Part shown: positions 9,835 to 18,845 of the stretch, piece by piece
How positions within the stretch are numbered: position 1 is the stretch's first letter
Layout: each line of letters opens with the position of its first letter
The notes under the pieces: model-generated
The model's database searches: none
Told to the model about the DNA's origin: nothing
Seen by the model: the letters and a program-made list of their open reading frames with translations, nothing else
NCBI GenBank assembly: GCA_963813415.1
Contig: CAWEYW010000014.1
Span: 1 to 64,000, forward strand
Length of the DNA stretch: 64,000 nucleotides
Reading direction: 5' to 3'
Source of the DNA: CAIWHR01 sp963813415
Lineage (GTDB): Bacteria > Pseudomonadota > Gammaproteobacteria > Burkholderiales > Casimicrobiaceae
Program-made: the position numbers and the translations under genes

Positions 9835-11046
9835 TCACCCGGCGGTCCGGAAATCCAGACCCGACCGCTCGGCTACGGTCGCCATGTCCTTGTCACCGCG
9901 TCCGGAAAGATTGACCAGCAGCACCTTGTCGGGTGGCATCGTGGCCGCGAGTTTGGTGGCGTACGCGAGGGCGTGCGCAGACTCGAGCGCCGGAATGATG
10001 CCCTCGGTCCGGCAGCATTCGTGGAATGCCGCGAGCGCTTCCTCGTCGGTGATGGTCACGTACTCCGCGCGATGGGTGTCCTTGAGCCACGCATGCTCCG
10101 GACCGACGCCGGGATAATCGAGCCCTGCCGAGATCGAGTGCGTCTCGATGATCTGGCCATCCGCATTCTGGAGAAGGTACGTGCGATTGCCGTGCAGCAC
10201 GCCGGGACGCCCCGCCGTGAGCGACGCTGCATGTCGCCCGGTTTCGATCCCCTCGCCCGCCGCCTCGACGCCGATCAGCCGGACGCTGGTGTGCGGCAGG
10301 TACGGATGGAAAATGCCCATGGCGTTCGAGCCGCCGCCGACGCACGCAATGACCACGTCCGGGTGCCGACCGATCTCGTGGGGCATCTGCGTCAGGCACT
10401 CCTTGCCGATGACGCTCTGGAAGTCACGCACCATCATCGGATACGGATGGGGACCGGCCACCGTGCCGATGATGTAGAACGTCGACTCGACGTTGGTGAC
10501 CCAGTCGCGCATGGCCTCGTTGAGCGCATCCTTCAGTGTCTTCGATCCGGATTCGACCGGGACGACCGACGCGCCGAGAAGCTTCATGCGAAAGACGTTC
10601 TGCGCCTGCCGCTTGACGTCCTCGGACCCCATGTAGACGACGCATTCCATGCCGAAGCGCGCGGCGACCGTGGCCGTGGCGACACCGTGCTGACCTGCGC
10701 CCGTTTCGGCGATCACGCGCGGCTTGCCGAGGCGCTTGGCGAGCAGCGCCTGGCCGATGCAGTTGTTGATCTTGTGCGCGCCGGTATGGTTGAGATCCTC
10801 GCGCTTCAGCCAGATCTGCGCACCGCCGATCTTCTGCGTCCAGCGTCGCGCGTGGTACACGGGTGACGGACGTCCGACGTAATGCGTGAGCTCGTCCTCG
10901 AATTCGGCGACGAACTCCGGATCGTGCCGATAGCGCTCGTACTGATCCCGGAGCTCGTCGAGCGCCTGGATCAGGGTCTCGGCGACGAATACGCCCCCGT
11001 ACGGGCCGAAATGTCCGCGCGCGTCGGGGAGTTCAACCATCTGCAT
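9835..11046 (-). CDS. trpB: Tryptophan synthase beta subunit
   Basis: PLP enzyme joining indole and serine to give tryptophan. 403 residues. The PLP-binding lysine lies in LNHTGAHKINN, and the phosphate-binding glycine loop is GGGSNAMG. The ATG at 11046 has a GAGG ribosome binding site 6-9 bp upstream, and the coding region overlaps the end of trpF by 14 bp, suggesting translational coupling. An alternative ATG two codons in is possible. Confidence 0.98.
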   Translation of the reverse strand: MQMVELPDARGHFGPYGGVFVAETLIQALDELRDQYERYRHDPEFVAEFEDELTHYVGRPSPVYHARRWTQKIGGAQIWLKREDLNHTGAHKINNCIGQALLAKRLGKPRVIAETGAGQHGVATATVAARFGMECVVYMGSEDVKRQAQNVFRMKLLGASVVPVESGSKTLKDALNEAMRDWVTNVESTFYIIGTVAGPHPYPMMVRDFQSVIGKECLTQMPHEIGRHPDVVIACVGGGSNAMGIFHPYLPHTSVRLIGVEAAGEGIETGRHAASLTAGRPGVLHGNRTYLLQNADGQIIETHSISAGLDYPGVGPEHAWLKDTHRAEYVTITDEEALAAFHECCRTEGIIPALESAHALAYATKLAATMPPDKVLLVNLSGRGDKDMATVAERSGLDFRTAG

Positions 11047-11689
11047 TGCGCACCTCGTTGAGGAACGCCGCGATTCTCGCTGCGTCCTTGATGCCTTTCA
11101 TGGGCTTGCCGTCAGGCCCGATCGCCTCGACGCCGCTCGATACATCGACGGCCCATGGCTGCACCGTGCGAATCGCCGTCCCGACATTGCCGGCATGCAG
11201 TCCGCCGGAGAGCACGATGGGACGCGGCGCATGCCTTGGGAGCGCGCCCCAGTCGAACGTCCGACCCGTGCCGCCTGGCAGACCGTCGCTCGGCGGCGCG
11301 TCGAAAAGCCAGCCAGCCGCGTCCGGATAGGAAGCCGCCCATTTTAGCAAATCGCCCTCGATCGCCCGGCCATGCACGCCGATGGCCTTGACGTAGGGCA
11401 GCCCGAACGAGCGGCAGAACTCCGGTGTTTCGTGGCCATGGAATTGCACGCAGGAGATCGGCACGCGCTCGAGCACCGCCCGCACGTCGTCGGCGGCAGG
11501 GTCGACGAACAACGCCACCGTGCTCACGAATGGCGGCAGTGCCACCGCCATGTTGCGGGCCAGCTCGGGGTCGATCCGCCGCGGCGTGCCATGCCAGAAC
11601 ACGAACCCCAGCGCATCGGCACCGGCCTGTGCTGCGGCAAGGGCGTCCTCGACGCGCGTGATGCCGCAGATCTTTACGCGGGTACGCAT
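11033..11689 (-). CDS. trpF: Phosphoribosylanthranilate isomerase
   Basis: Third step of the tryptophan branch (PRA to CdRP). Start set at ATG 11689, giving MRTRVKICGITRVEDA; the catalytic Cys is in KICGIT and the catalytic Asp is in the C-terminal DVSSGVE region. 218 residues, a normal length. Starts 7 bp after the truA stop and overlaps trpB. The order trpF-trpB-trpA without trpC or trpD is typical of this group, where those genes lie elsewhere. Confidence 0.97.
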   Translation of the reverse strand: MRTRVKICGITRVEDALAAAQAGADALGFVFWHGTPRRIDPELARNMAVALPPFVSTVALFVDPAADDVRAVLERVPISCVQFHGHETPEFCRSFGLPYVKAIGVHGRAIEGDLLKWAASYPDAAGWLFDAPPSDGLPGGTGRTFDWGALPRHAPRPIVLSGGLHAGNVGTAIRTVQPWAVDVSSGVEAIGPDGKPMKGIKDAARIAAFLNEVRNADG

Positions 11690-11696
11690 CGCTCGC

Positions 11697-12485
11697 TCAG
11701 TTGCCGGGCAGGAGACGCGCGGCGCCATGGGTTCGCGGCAGCGCAAGGGTTTCCGGGTAGTCGACCCCGGTGAAGTACAGGCCGTCCGCGGCAAACGTCG
11801 CCGCGGCGCGCGTGCGATCGGTGCCGCGCAGCACGTCCTGAAACCAGGCAGGCGCTGCCTTGCCGGCTCCCACATGCACCAGACTGCCGACGAGGTTGCG
11901 AATCATGTGATGCAGGAAGGCGTCGGCGCTGAAGTCGAAACGGATGAGATCGCCGTCACACGTGATGTCAGCCTTGGCCAGCGTTTTCACGGGTGTGCGC
12001 GCCTGGCACTCGGCCGCGCGGAACGCCGAGAAGTCGTGGGTCCCGAGCAACCCGGCCGCAGCCTCGCGCATGGCTTGCACATCGAGCGCGCGATGGTACC
12101 AGCCGACACGTCCTGCCAGCAGCCCCGCGCGCACCGGCCGGTTCAACAGGTAGTAGCTGTAATGCCGCGCGATCGCCGCGAAGCGCGCGTGGAAGCCCGG
12201 GTCGACGCCTTGTGCCCAGAGCACCGCTACGGTGGCCGGAAGATACGCGTTCACGCCGCGCACCCAGGCGGTCTGCGGTCGCTCGACCGGCGTATCGAAG
12301 TGCACCACCTGCATCGACGCATGGACGCCGGCGTCGGTACGACCCGCCGCGATCGTGCGGACCGGTTCGCCGGCGACAGCCTGCAGCGCACGCTCCAGCG
12401 CATCCTGCACGGAACGCCCATCCGGCTGCGATTGCCAGCCGTTGAAGCCGCTGCCGTCGTATTCGAGTCCGAGCGCGATGCGCAT
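11697..12485 (-). CDS. truA: tRNA pseudouridine(38-40) synthase
   Basis: Makes pseudouridine at positions 38-40 of the tRNA anticodon arm. Start at ATG 12485 (MRIALGLEYDGSGFNGWQ); the open frame upstream overlaps fimV and is not real. 262 residues. The catalytic aspartate is Asp51 in AAGRTDAGVHA. It sits between fimV and trpF as in other Betaproteobacteria. A hairpin terminator between fimV and truA means truA may need its own promoter. Confidence 0.96.
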   Translation of the reverse strand: MRIALGLEYDGSGFNGWQSQPDGRSVQDALERALQAVAGEPVRTIAAGRTDAGVHASMQVVHFDTPVERPQTAWVRGVNAYLPATVAVLWAQGVDPGFHARFAAIARHYSYYLLNRPVRAGLLAGRVGWYHRALDVQAMREAAAGLLGTHDFSAFRAAECQARTPVKTLAKADITCDGDLIRFDFSADAFLHHMIRNLVGSLVHVGAGKAAPAWFQDVLRGTDRTRAAATFAADGLYFTGVDYPETLALPRTHGAARLLPGN

Positions 12486-12548
12486 GGTGAGCCGGTGCAG
12501 CCGCCTCCGTGTCGAGGTCTTCCGCCGCAGATTGTGACCGCATAAACG

Positions 12549-12574
12549 CAATGGGCGGCCACCGCCGCCCATTG
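12549..12574 (-). terminator. Putative intrinsic terminator after fimV
   Basis: A 10-bp perfect stem (CAATGGGCGG / CCGCCCATTG) with a 6-nt loop lies 18 bp past the fimV stop. On the minus strand it is followed by CGTTTATG, a weak T-tract. Confidence 0.6.
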
Positions 12575-12591
12575 TCGTTTTCGCAGGCGTA

Positions 12592-15280
12592 TCAGGCGAG
12601 CTTCTGCAGCAGCGCGCCGGCTTCGCCGCGCTGTTGCTCATCGCCTTCGTGCAGCACTTCCTGCAGGATCTCCCGCGCCCCTTCCACGTCGCCCATCTCC
12701 TGATACGCCTTGGCAAGATCGAGCTTCGTCGCCGCATCGTGCCATTGGCCGTCGAGCACGGAGGGCGTCGGATCGTCGAACGTCGTGCGGTCCGGATCGA
12801 ACGAGAGGTCGAGCTTGTCCAGGTCGATCGCCGCCTGCGGCCGGGCGAGCGCGGGCGCCGCATCTGCCGCGCCGGTAGCGCTTTCCGCGGCCGCCGTACG
12901 AACGGGCGCCGGCCGTTCCGAGTCGTCGAGGTGAAAGTCGAGATCGAACTTGTCGTCGGCCGGACGCGAGCCGGTCAGGCCGTGTTCCATGGCGCGCTCG
13001 GGCGTGTGCGGCTGCGCATCCGCGGCGTCGAAGTCGAGCAGGTGCCCGGCAGAGCCTTGCTGATACGCCGGGTCGCCGCCCCCCAGCACGTCCGCAGTGG
13101 AACGCGCGCGCGGCGGGGCCGAGGTCGGGCTGATCGAGATGTCCTCGTCCAGCTGGAAGTCCATGTTGCGGTCGTGTTCGGCATCCGCGGCGCTGGCCGC
13201 GACCGCCGGCTGCCCCACGTTCGGGGGCTCCGTGCTTCCGGGATCGTGCTCGACGGTATCGATGTGTGCCGCGGTCGCCGCAGCTGCCGCACCTGCCGCG
13301 GCTGCCGCCGCACCGACACCGGCACTGTCGCCGGAGAACAGCGGGTTGTTCGGATCCAGTTGCCGGCCGAGTGCCACGGCTTTCTGCCACGTCTCGCCCT
13401 GACCGTGCGACACCGAGTACAGCTCGGCGGCGATCGCCTCGAACGCCGATGGCTTGTTGTGCTGCGCGTGGATTTCGAGCAGCTTGAGATAGACCTCCTG
13501 CCGCTGCGGATCCTTCTTCAGCGCGTCCTTGAGGATCTCCTCCGCCTGGGCATCGCGTCCGTAGGCGAGATAAACCTCCGCCTCGGCGATCGGGTCCACC
13601 TCGTCGGTATCGATCGTGCTCATGCCCTCGCGGCTGAAATCGCTGGAGAGCGAGTTTTCGCCGGTGTTGACGATCCCGCCGCCGGTCGACCCGAACACCG
13701 TGTTCGACTTGATGTCGGTCCCGGAAATGATGCTGTCCTCGAAGCTCGACGTCTTGCGGCGACGGGCGGCGATGAGTCCGCCAATCCCGGCCAACAGCGC
13801 GAGCGCGCCCGCGCCGAGCGCCCACCCGGGCGTATTGCTCAGCACGTCGTCGAACATCGATGGGGCGCCGGTTGGTTCGGGCTTGGGCGCCTTGGTGACG
13901 GCTTTCGGCGCCTCGGATTTCGGCGGCGTCGTGGTAGTGACGGTGGACGTCGCCGCAGCGGGTGCGGCCGTTGCCGCCGCAGCGGCATCGCTGGGCTTGA
14001 CCGTTGCGGTGGCGTCCGTCTTGGCGGATTCGGCGCGCGCGGCCGCAGCCTTTGCGCTTTCGGCCCTGGCCGATTCCGCTGCCGTGGATGCCGATGCGAC
14101 GTTTGCGGGCGATGGTGCGACGCCCGCTGCAGGTGCCGCGACGCCAGACACCGTGCCGCCCTTCGCCTTGCCGGCTTCGGCCTGTGTCTGCAGCTGTGCC
14201 ATCGTCTGGCTGCGCATTTCGACGGCGCGCTGCAGGTCCTTCAATGTCCGTTCGAGCTCGGCGATGCGCGTTTGCGCGTCCTTGAGCGCTCGATCGCGCG
14301 CTGCCGCATCTTCGGCGGCGGCCGTGCCACCCTTGCCGGCACCGGTGTCGCGCGATACGCGCACCTGATCGCGGCCCGGCTCGGCGGCCGGCGTGCGTTC
14401 CTGGACCGAGGTGGTGATCTTGCCGCCGGATTCGCGCCCGCCACTCGCTTCTGTCACGGGGGCGCCTGCCGCGACGCGGTCGCGGTAGGTCCGCCAGTCG
14501 GCGGCCTGCATGCGCACGACCTTGGTCGCATCGGGCTCCGGCGTAGCGGCAAGCGTCTCGGTCGGTGGCACCGTGAGGATTGCCCCGCTGCGCAGGCGAT
14601 TCATGTTCTTCGCGTCGAACGCCTCCGGGTTGGCGTTGAAGAGCGCAACCAGCATCTGCTCCAGGGTCACGCCCTCGGGGCGGAGCTGGTTGGCAATGCG
14701 GGCAAGGGAGTCGCCGCGACGCACGGTGTAGCTGTTCGCGCCCGACCGCCGCTCCGCTGCGCGCCGCCGCGCTATCAGCCCGCGAGGCCGCTGGAGCCGC
14801 TGCCGACCGCGCAGGGGCCGACCCGCCGGCGCGAACCGGCGTCACCGGTTCGACCGCAGGCGTCGGCGGCGCGAGTCCGGGCGGGTCGAGCAGGAAGGTG
14901 TATTCGCGCAGGACCCTGCCGGCCGCCCAGTTGAGTTCCACCATGAGATCGAGGTATGGCTCGTTCACCGGGGTCGGAGTCACGACCCGCAGGAAAGCCT
15001 GTCCGCCCTGCGTTCGTTCCAGCGTCACCCGGGCACGCGCCAGCACCCCTTGGTACGAGAGGTTGTTCTGGCGATACAGCGTGGGGTCCGCGATCCGGGC
15101 AGCGAGGGAGTCGAGCTCCTGGGGTGCCGCCGATGTGAGCTCGATGAGTGCCGAAAGCGGCTGGCCCAGCGAGGATTGCACCGTCAGCCGGCCGAGGCCG
15201 AGAGCCGAGCTGGTAGACGGAAGCGCCAGCGCGATGGCGCTCGCCAGCAGGCTGATGGTGTGGATTGATTTCGCTCGCAT
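12592..15280 (-). CDS. fimV: FimV-type pilus/polar assembly protein, with one frameshift
   Basis: FimV family proteins are peptidoglycan-linked inner-membrane proteins needed for type IV pili, twitching and polar organisation. From ATG 15280 (RBS GGAAGGG): signal peptide (1-26), then the FimV N-terminal domain (LGLGRLTVQSSLGQPLSALI, with VNEPYLDLMVELNWAAGRV). The frame changes near 14735-14760, after an Ala-rich linker. In the second frame a LysM module follows (SYTVRRGDSLARIANQL), then coiled-coil and Ala/Thr-rich linker, one transmembrane helix (about 13780-13850, ALGAGALALLAGIGGLIAA), TPR-like helices (LAYGRDAQAEEILKDAL) and the C-terminal FimV motif (LDLAKAYQEMGDVEGAREI). A single inserted base would explain the break. 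Total about 895 residues, normal for the family. Confidence 0.88.
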
Positions 15281-15317
15281 GCCGAACCCTTCCGAATGTA
15301 TTTCGGATCCTCAAGCT

Positions 15318-15346
15318 AACATAACATCATGGGTTTAGGCAGGCAA
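15318..15346 (-). promoter_or_regulatory. Putative sigma70 promoter of fimV
   Basis: Minus strand: -35 TTGCCT (15346-15341) and -10 TATGTT (15323-15318), 17 bp apart, about 38 bp upstream of the fimV ATG. Four of six bases match in each box. It lies in the only AT-richer stretch of the 282-bp gap between asd and fimV. Confidence 0.45.
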
Positions 15347-15562
15347 GCTAAACCACGGTATTAGCTCGCTTTTCGGCCTTTCAAACCGCCTCCCGGTGTG
15401 CTAATGGAGGGTGGCGCGCCTGCCCGGGTGCTACACCTTGGGCTAACGGTTTTTATACGCCACAAGATGTTGTGATGCGAGCACGGTGGGGCGTGTCATG
15501 CCAACAGCATCGGAGCGCTGTTGCATTTGCGCCATCGTCCCGAACCAGGCCGCCTCGTCGGG

Positions 15563-16720
15563 TCAGGACGCAAGCGCCGGCGCCGCCGCATGGGCGGGGG
15601 CCCGCTCGAGCAGCAGCCGCAGCATGCGCCGCAGCGGCTCGGCAGCGCCCCACAACAACTGGTCGCCCACCGTGAACGCGCCGAGGTATTCGTCGCCCAT
15701 CGCCAGCTTCCGCAGTCGGCCGACCGGAATCTCGAGCTTCCCCGTGACCGCAGCGGGATGGAGCTCGCGCAGGCTGGCCTCGCGGGTGTTCGGAATGACG
15801 CGCACCCAGGGATTCGCCGCCGCGAGCATCGCTTCGATTTCCGGCAGCGGCACGTCGCGGCGCAGCTTGATGGTCAGCGCCTGGCTGTGGCAGCGCATCG
15901 CCCCGATGCGCACGCACAGGGAATCCACGGGAATCGCCGCGCCGCCGAACCCATCTCCGCGGCCGAGAATCTTGTTGGTCTCGGCCATGCCTTTCCATTC
16001 CTCGCGGCTCATTCCATTGCCGAGGTCCTTGTCGATCCACGGAATCAGGCTGCCCGCGAGAGGCACCGTGAACTGCTCCGTCGGAAACGATGGATCACGC
16101 AGCGCGGCGGCAACTTTGCGGTCGATGTCGAGAATCGCCGAAGCCGGGTCGGCCAGAAGCTCGCGCACCACGCCGTGGGCGGCGCCCATCTGCAGCAGGA
16201 GCTCGCGCATGTTCTGCGCACCGGCGCCCGAGGCGGCCTGGTAGGTCATGCACGTCATCCACTCGACGAGATCGTGCTTGAACAGGCCGGCGAGCCCCAT
16301 CAGCATCAGGCTGACCGTGCAGTTGCCGCCGATGAAATCGCGCGCCCCGCGGGCGAGAGCGTCGTCGATCACCGCGCGGTTCACGGGATCGAGAATGATC
16401 ACCGCATCGTCCTTCATCCGCAGCGCGGACGCGGCGTCGATCCAGTAGCCCTTCCAGCCGGCGGCACGCAGCCGCGGGTGCACATCGTTCGTGTAGTCGC
16501 CGCCCTGGCAGGTGATGATCGCATCGAGCGCGGCGAGCGCGCCGAGATCGTCCGCACGCTTGAGCGGCGGAGCCGCCTTGCCGATCGCCGGCGGCGCACC
16601 GCCCACATTGGACGTGGTGAAGAACTCCGGCTCGATGAGGGCGAAGTCGCGCTCTTCCTGCATGCGCTGCATCAGCACGGAACCGACCATGCCGCGCCAG
16701 CCGACGAATCCCACTCGCAT
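15563..16720 (-). CDS. asd: Aspartate-semialdehyde dehydrogenase
   Basis: Reduces aspartyl phosphate to aspartate semialdehyde, the branch point to lysine/diaminopimelate, threonine and methionine. Start at ATG 16720 with an AGGTGG ribosome binding site; a GTG three codons earlier is less likely. 385 residues. N-terminal NADP-binding MRVGFVGWRGMVGSVL; the active-site Cys is in GGNCTVSLMLM region and the MTYQAASGAG motif follows. Adjacent to leuB upstream and fimV downstream, as in Betaproteobacteria. Confidence 0.97.
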   Translation of the reverse strand: MRVGFVGWRGMVGSVLMQRMQEERDFALIEPEFFTTSNVGGAPPAIGKAAPPLKRADDLGALAALDAIITCQGGDYTNDVHPRLRAAGWKGYWIDAASALRMKDDAVIILDPVNRAVIDDALARGARDFIGGNCTVSLMLMGLAGLFKHDLVEWMTCMTYQAASGAGAQNMRELLLQMGAAHGVVRELLADPASAILDIDRKVAAALRDPSFPTEQFTVPLAGSLIPWIDKDLGNGMSREEWKGMAETNKILGRGDGFGGAAIPVDSLCVRIGAMRCHSQALTIKLRRDVPLPEIEAMLAAANPWVRVIPNTREASLRELHPAAVTGKLEIPVGRLRKLAMGDEYLGAFTVGDQLLWGAAEPLRRMLRLLLERAPAHAAAPALAS

Positions 16721-16922
16721 AGTGACCACCTGTAAACCACCTGCCCGCTTTGCTCGGTGTCCCGCCGCTCGCGGGACGAAGCGGAGGCGACATCAGCCCA
16801 TCAGGGCGTCTTGATCGTCTTCGTGGTCTTGCTGAGACTGCGTGCGAGCATACCGCCGGCCCGCCGGTGGGCGTCTTGAGGCAGGGCAAACTGTGGCGGG
16901 GCTCGCATGACAGGCAATCGTA

Positions 16923-18008
16923 TCACGCGACACGCTCGCCACGCCGCAGCGCAGCGACGACGGCGTCGCCCATCGCTCGCGTGCCCACGGCGCGTTCGCC
17001 GGGCAGCGCGATATCCGCCGTGCGCATCCCGCGCGCGAGCACGGAGCGCACCGCGCCGTCGATGCGGTCGGCAACGTCGGCAAGGCCGAACGTGTACCGG
17101 AACATCATCCCCAGCGAGAGGATGGTCGCCAGCGGATTTGCCCGGTCCTGACCCGCGATGTCCGGCGCGGAACCGTGGATCGGCTCGTACAGTCCCTTGC
17201 CGCCCGCATCGAGCGACGCCGACGGCAGCATGCCGATCGAGCCCGCCAGCATCGACGCCTCGTCCGACAAGATGTCGCCGAAGATGTTGCCCGTGACGAT
17301 CACGTCGAACTGCTTGGGATTGCGCACGAGCTGCATCGCCGCGTTGTCGACGTACATGTGCGTGAGCGCGACGTCGGGGTAATCGGCCGCCATCGCGGAC
17401 ATCACCTCGCGCCACAGGATGCTGGTGTCGAGCACGTTGGCCTTGTCCACCGAGCACAGCCGCTTGCCCCGCCGGCGCGCCGTCTCGAAGCCCACCTTGC
17501 CGATGCGCCGGATCTCGCCCTCGCTGTAGAGCATGGTGTCGAAACCTTCGGCTTCACCGCTGGCATTGGTGCGCCGGCCGCGCGGCTGACCGAAGTAGAT
17601 GTCGCCCGTCAGCTCGCGGATGATCATCAGGTCGAGGCCGGCGACCACCTCGGGCTTGAGCGTCGAGGCCGCGGCCAGCTCGGGATACAACAAGGCCGGA
17701 CGCAGATTGGCGAACAGTCCAAGCGCCTTGCGAATCCCGAGGATCCCCTGCTCCGGACGAAGCGCGCGTGGCAGCGTGTCGTAACGCGGTCCGCCGACGG
17801 CACCCAGCAGGACCGCGTCCGCCTCCTGCGCGAGCTTCAGGGTCGCCGGAGGCAACGGCTCGCCAGCGGCGTCGTAACCGGCACCACCGATCGGTGCGCT
17901 CTGGGTCTCGACAACCAAGCCGTCATGGTGCAGCGCGTCGAGGACCTTGAGGGCTTCCGTGACGATTTCCGGGCCGATGCCGTCGCCGGGCAGCACTGCG
18001 ATCTTCAT
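16923..18008 (-). CDS. leuB: 3-isopropylmalate dehydrogenase
   Basis: NAD-dependent oxidative decarboxylation in leucine synthesis. 361 residues, normal. N-terminus MKIAVLPGDGIGPEIV; substrate-binding arginines are in LGIRKALGLFANLRPA; the conserved GDILSDEASML and PIHGSAPDIAGQ motifs are present. Starts 15 bp after the leuD stop, so leuC-ecn-leuD-leuB is probably one transcript. Confidence 0.98.
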   Translation of the reverse strand: MKIAVLPGDGIGPEIVTEALKVLDALHHDGLVVETQSAPIGGAGYDAAGEPLPPATLKLAQEADAVLLGAVGGPRYDTLPRALRPEQGILGIRKALGLFANLRPALLYPELAAASTLKPEVVAGLDLMIIRELTGDIYFGQPRGRRTNASGEAEGFDTMLYSEGEIRRIGKVGFETARRRGKRLCSVDKANVLDTSILWREVMSAMAADYPDVALTHMYVDNAAMQLVRNPKQFDVIVTGNIFGDILSDEASMLAGSIGMLPSASLDAGGKGLYEPIHGSAPDIAGQDRANPLATILSLGMMFRYTFGLADVADRIDGAVRSVLARGMRTADIALPGERAVGTRAMGDAVVAALRRGERVA

Positions 18009-18023
18009 GCGCTCACCGTCCGG

Positions 18024-18662
18024 TCAAAGGAGCCACGGCTGATCGGCGAGGCGCTTCACTTCGAACGCGCGGATCTCGTCCGCGTGCTGGAGCGTGAGGC
18101 CGATGTCGTCGAGGCCGTTCAGCAGGCAATGTTTGCGAAAGGCATCGATCTCGAAGCCCCAGCGCATCGCCCCATCGGGCGTCGCCACCGTCTGCTGCTC
18201 GAGGTCGATGGTCAACCGGAATCCTGGATGCACGTCGACCGCATGGAAGAGCTGCGCGACCACGTCTTCCGCGAGCACGATCGGCAGCACCCCATTCTTG
18301 AAGCAGTTGTTGAAAAAGATGTCCGCGTACGACGGCGCGATGATCGTGCGGAAGCCGTAATCGAGCAGTGCCCACGGGGCGTGCTCACGCGAGCTGCCGC
18401 AGCCGAAATTGCGCCGCGCGAGCAGGATGCTGGCGCCCTCGTAGCGCGGCTGATTGAGGACGAAGTTCGGATTGCGCGGACGCCTGGCGTTGTCCACGCC
18501 GGGCTCGCCGCGGTCGAGATAGCGCCATTCGTCGAACAGGTTCGGGCCGAAGCCCGAGCGCTTGATCGACTTCAGGAACTGCTTGGGGATGATGGCGTCG
18601 GTATCGACGTTCGCGCGATCGAGCGGCGCGACGAGTCCCGTGACGGTGCGAAAGGGCTGCAT
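18024..18662 (-). CDS. leuD: 3-isopropylmalate dehydratase small subunit
   Basis: Forms isopropylmalate isomerase with LeuC. 212 residues. Shows the swivelling-domain motifs NVDTDAIIPKQFLKS near residue 20 and RNFGCGSSREHAPWAL near residue 85. Lies 16 bp downstream of the entericidin-like gene. Confidence 0.98.
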   Translation of the reverse strand: MQPFRTVTGLVAPLDRANVDTDAIIPKQFLKSIKRSGFGPNLFDEWRYLDRGEPGVDNARRPRNPNFVLNQPRYEGASILLARRNFGCGSSREHAPWALLDYGFRTIIAPSYADIFFNNCFKNGVLPIVLAEDVVAQLFHAVDVHPGFRLTIDLEQQTVATPDGAMRWGFEIDAFRKHCLLNGLDDIGLTLQHADEIRAFEVKRLADQPWLL

Positions 18663-18678
18663 GGGCCTGCCGGAGTGG

Positions 18679-18825
18679 TTACTTGGGTTTGGATTGCTCG
18701 GCGGCCTTCTCGACCGCCCCGCCGGTGGCTTTCACGTCCTTGCCGACGCCGGCGATGGTGTTGCATGCACTCAGCACTGCAGTCAGCACGACCACCGAGG
18801 CAAGCAGCGCAAGGGTTCTGTACAT
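18679..18825 (-). CDS. Entericidin-like small lipoprotein
   Basis: 48 residues: MYRTLALLASVVVLTAVLSA, then CNTIAGVGKDVKATGGAVEK. A hydrophobic signal with lipobox LSAC gives a lipidated Cys21, leaving a mature peptide of about 28 residues typical of entericidin A/B. A strong AAGGAG ribosome binding site precedes the ATG. Enteric entericidins are an antidote/toxin lipoprotein pair linked to stationary-phase lysis; here there is only one copy, set between leuC and leuD, so its role is not known. I recall this placement from other Betaproteobacteria. Confidence 0.88.
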   Translation of the reverse strand: MYRTLALLASVVVLTAVLSACNTIAGVGKDVKATGGAVEKAAEQSKPK

Positions 18826-18845
18826 CGTTGTTCTCCTTTGTGGCA

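Noticed and set aside
12634..14934. A 766-codon open frame on the plus strand
   Set aside because: Antisense to fimV, reflecting its Ala-rich, high-GC codons. Very Arg-rich with no domain seen.
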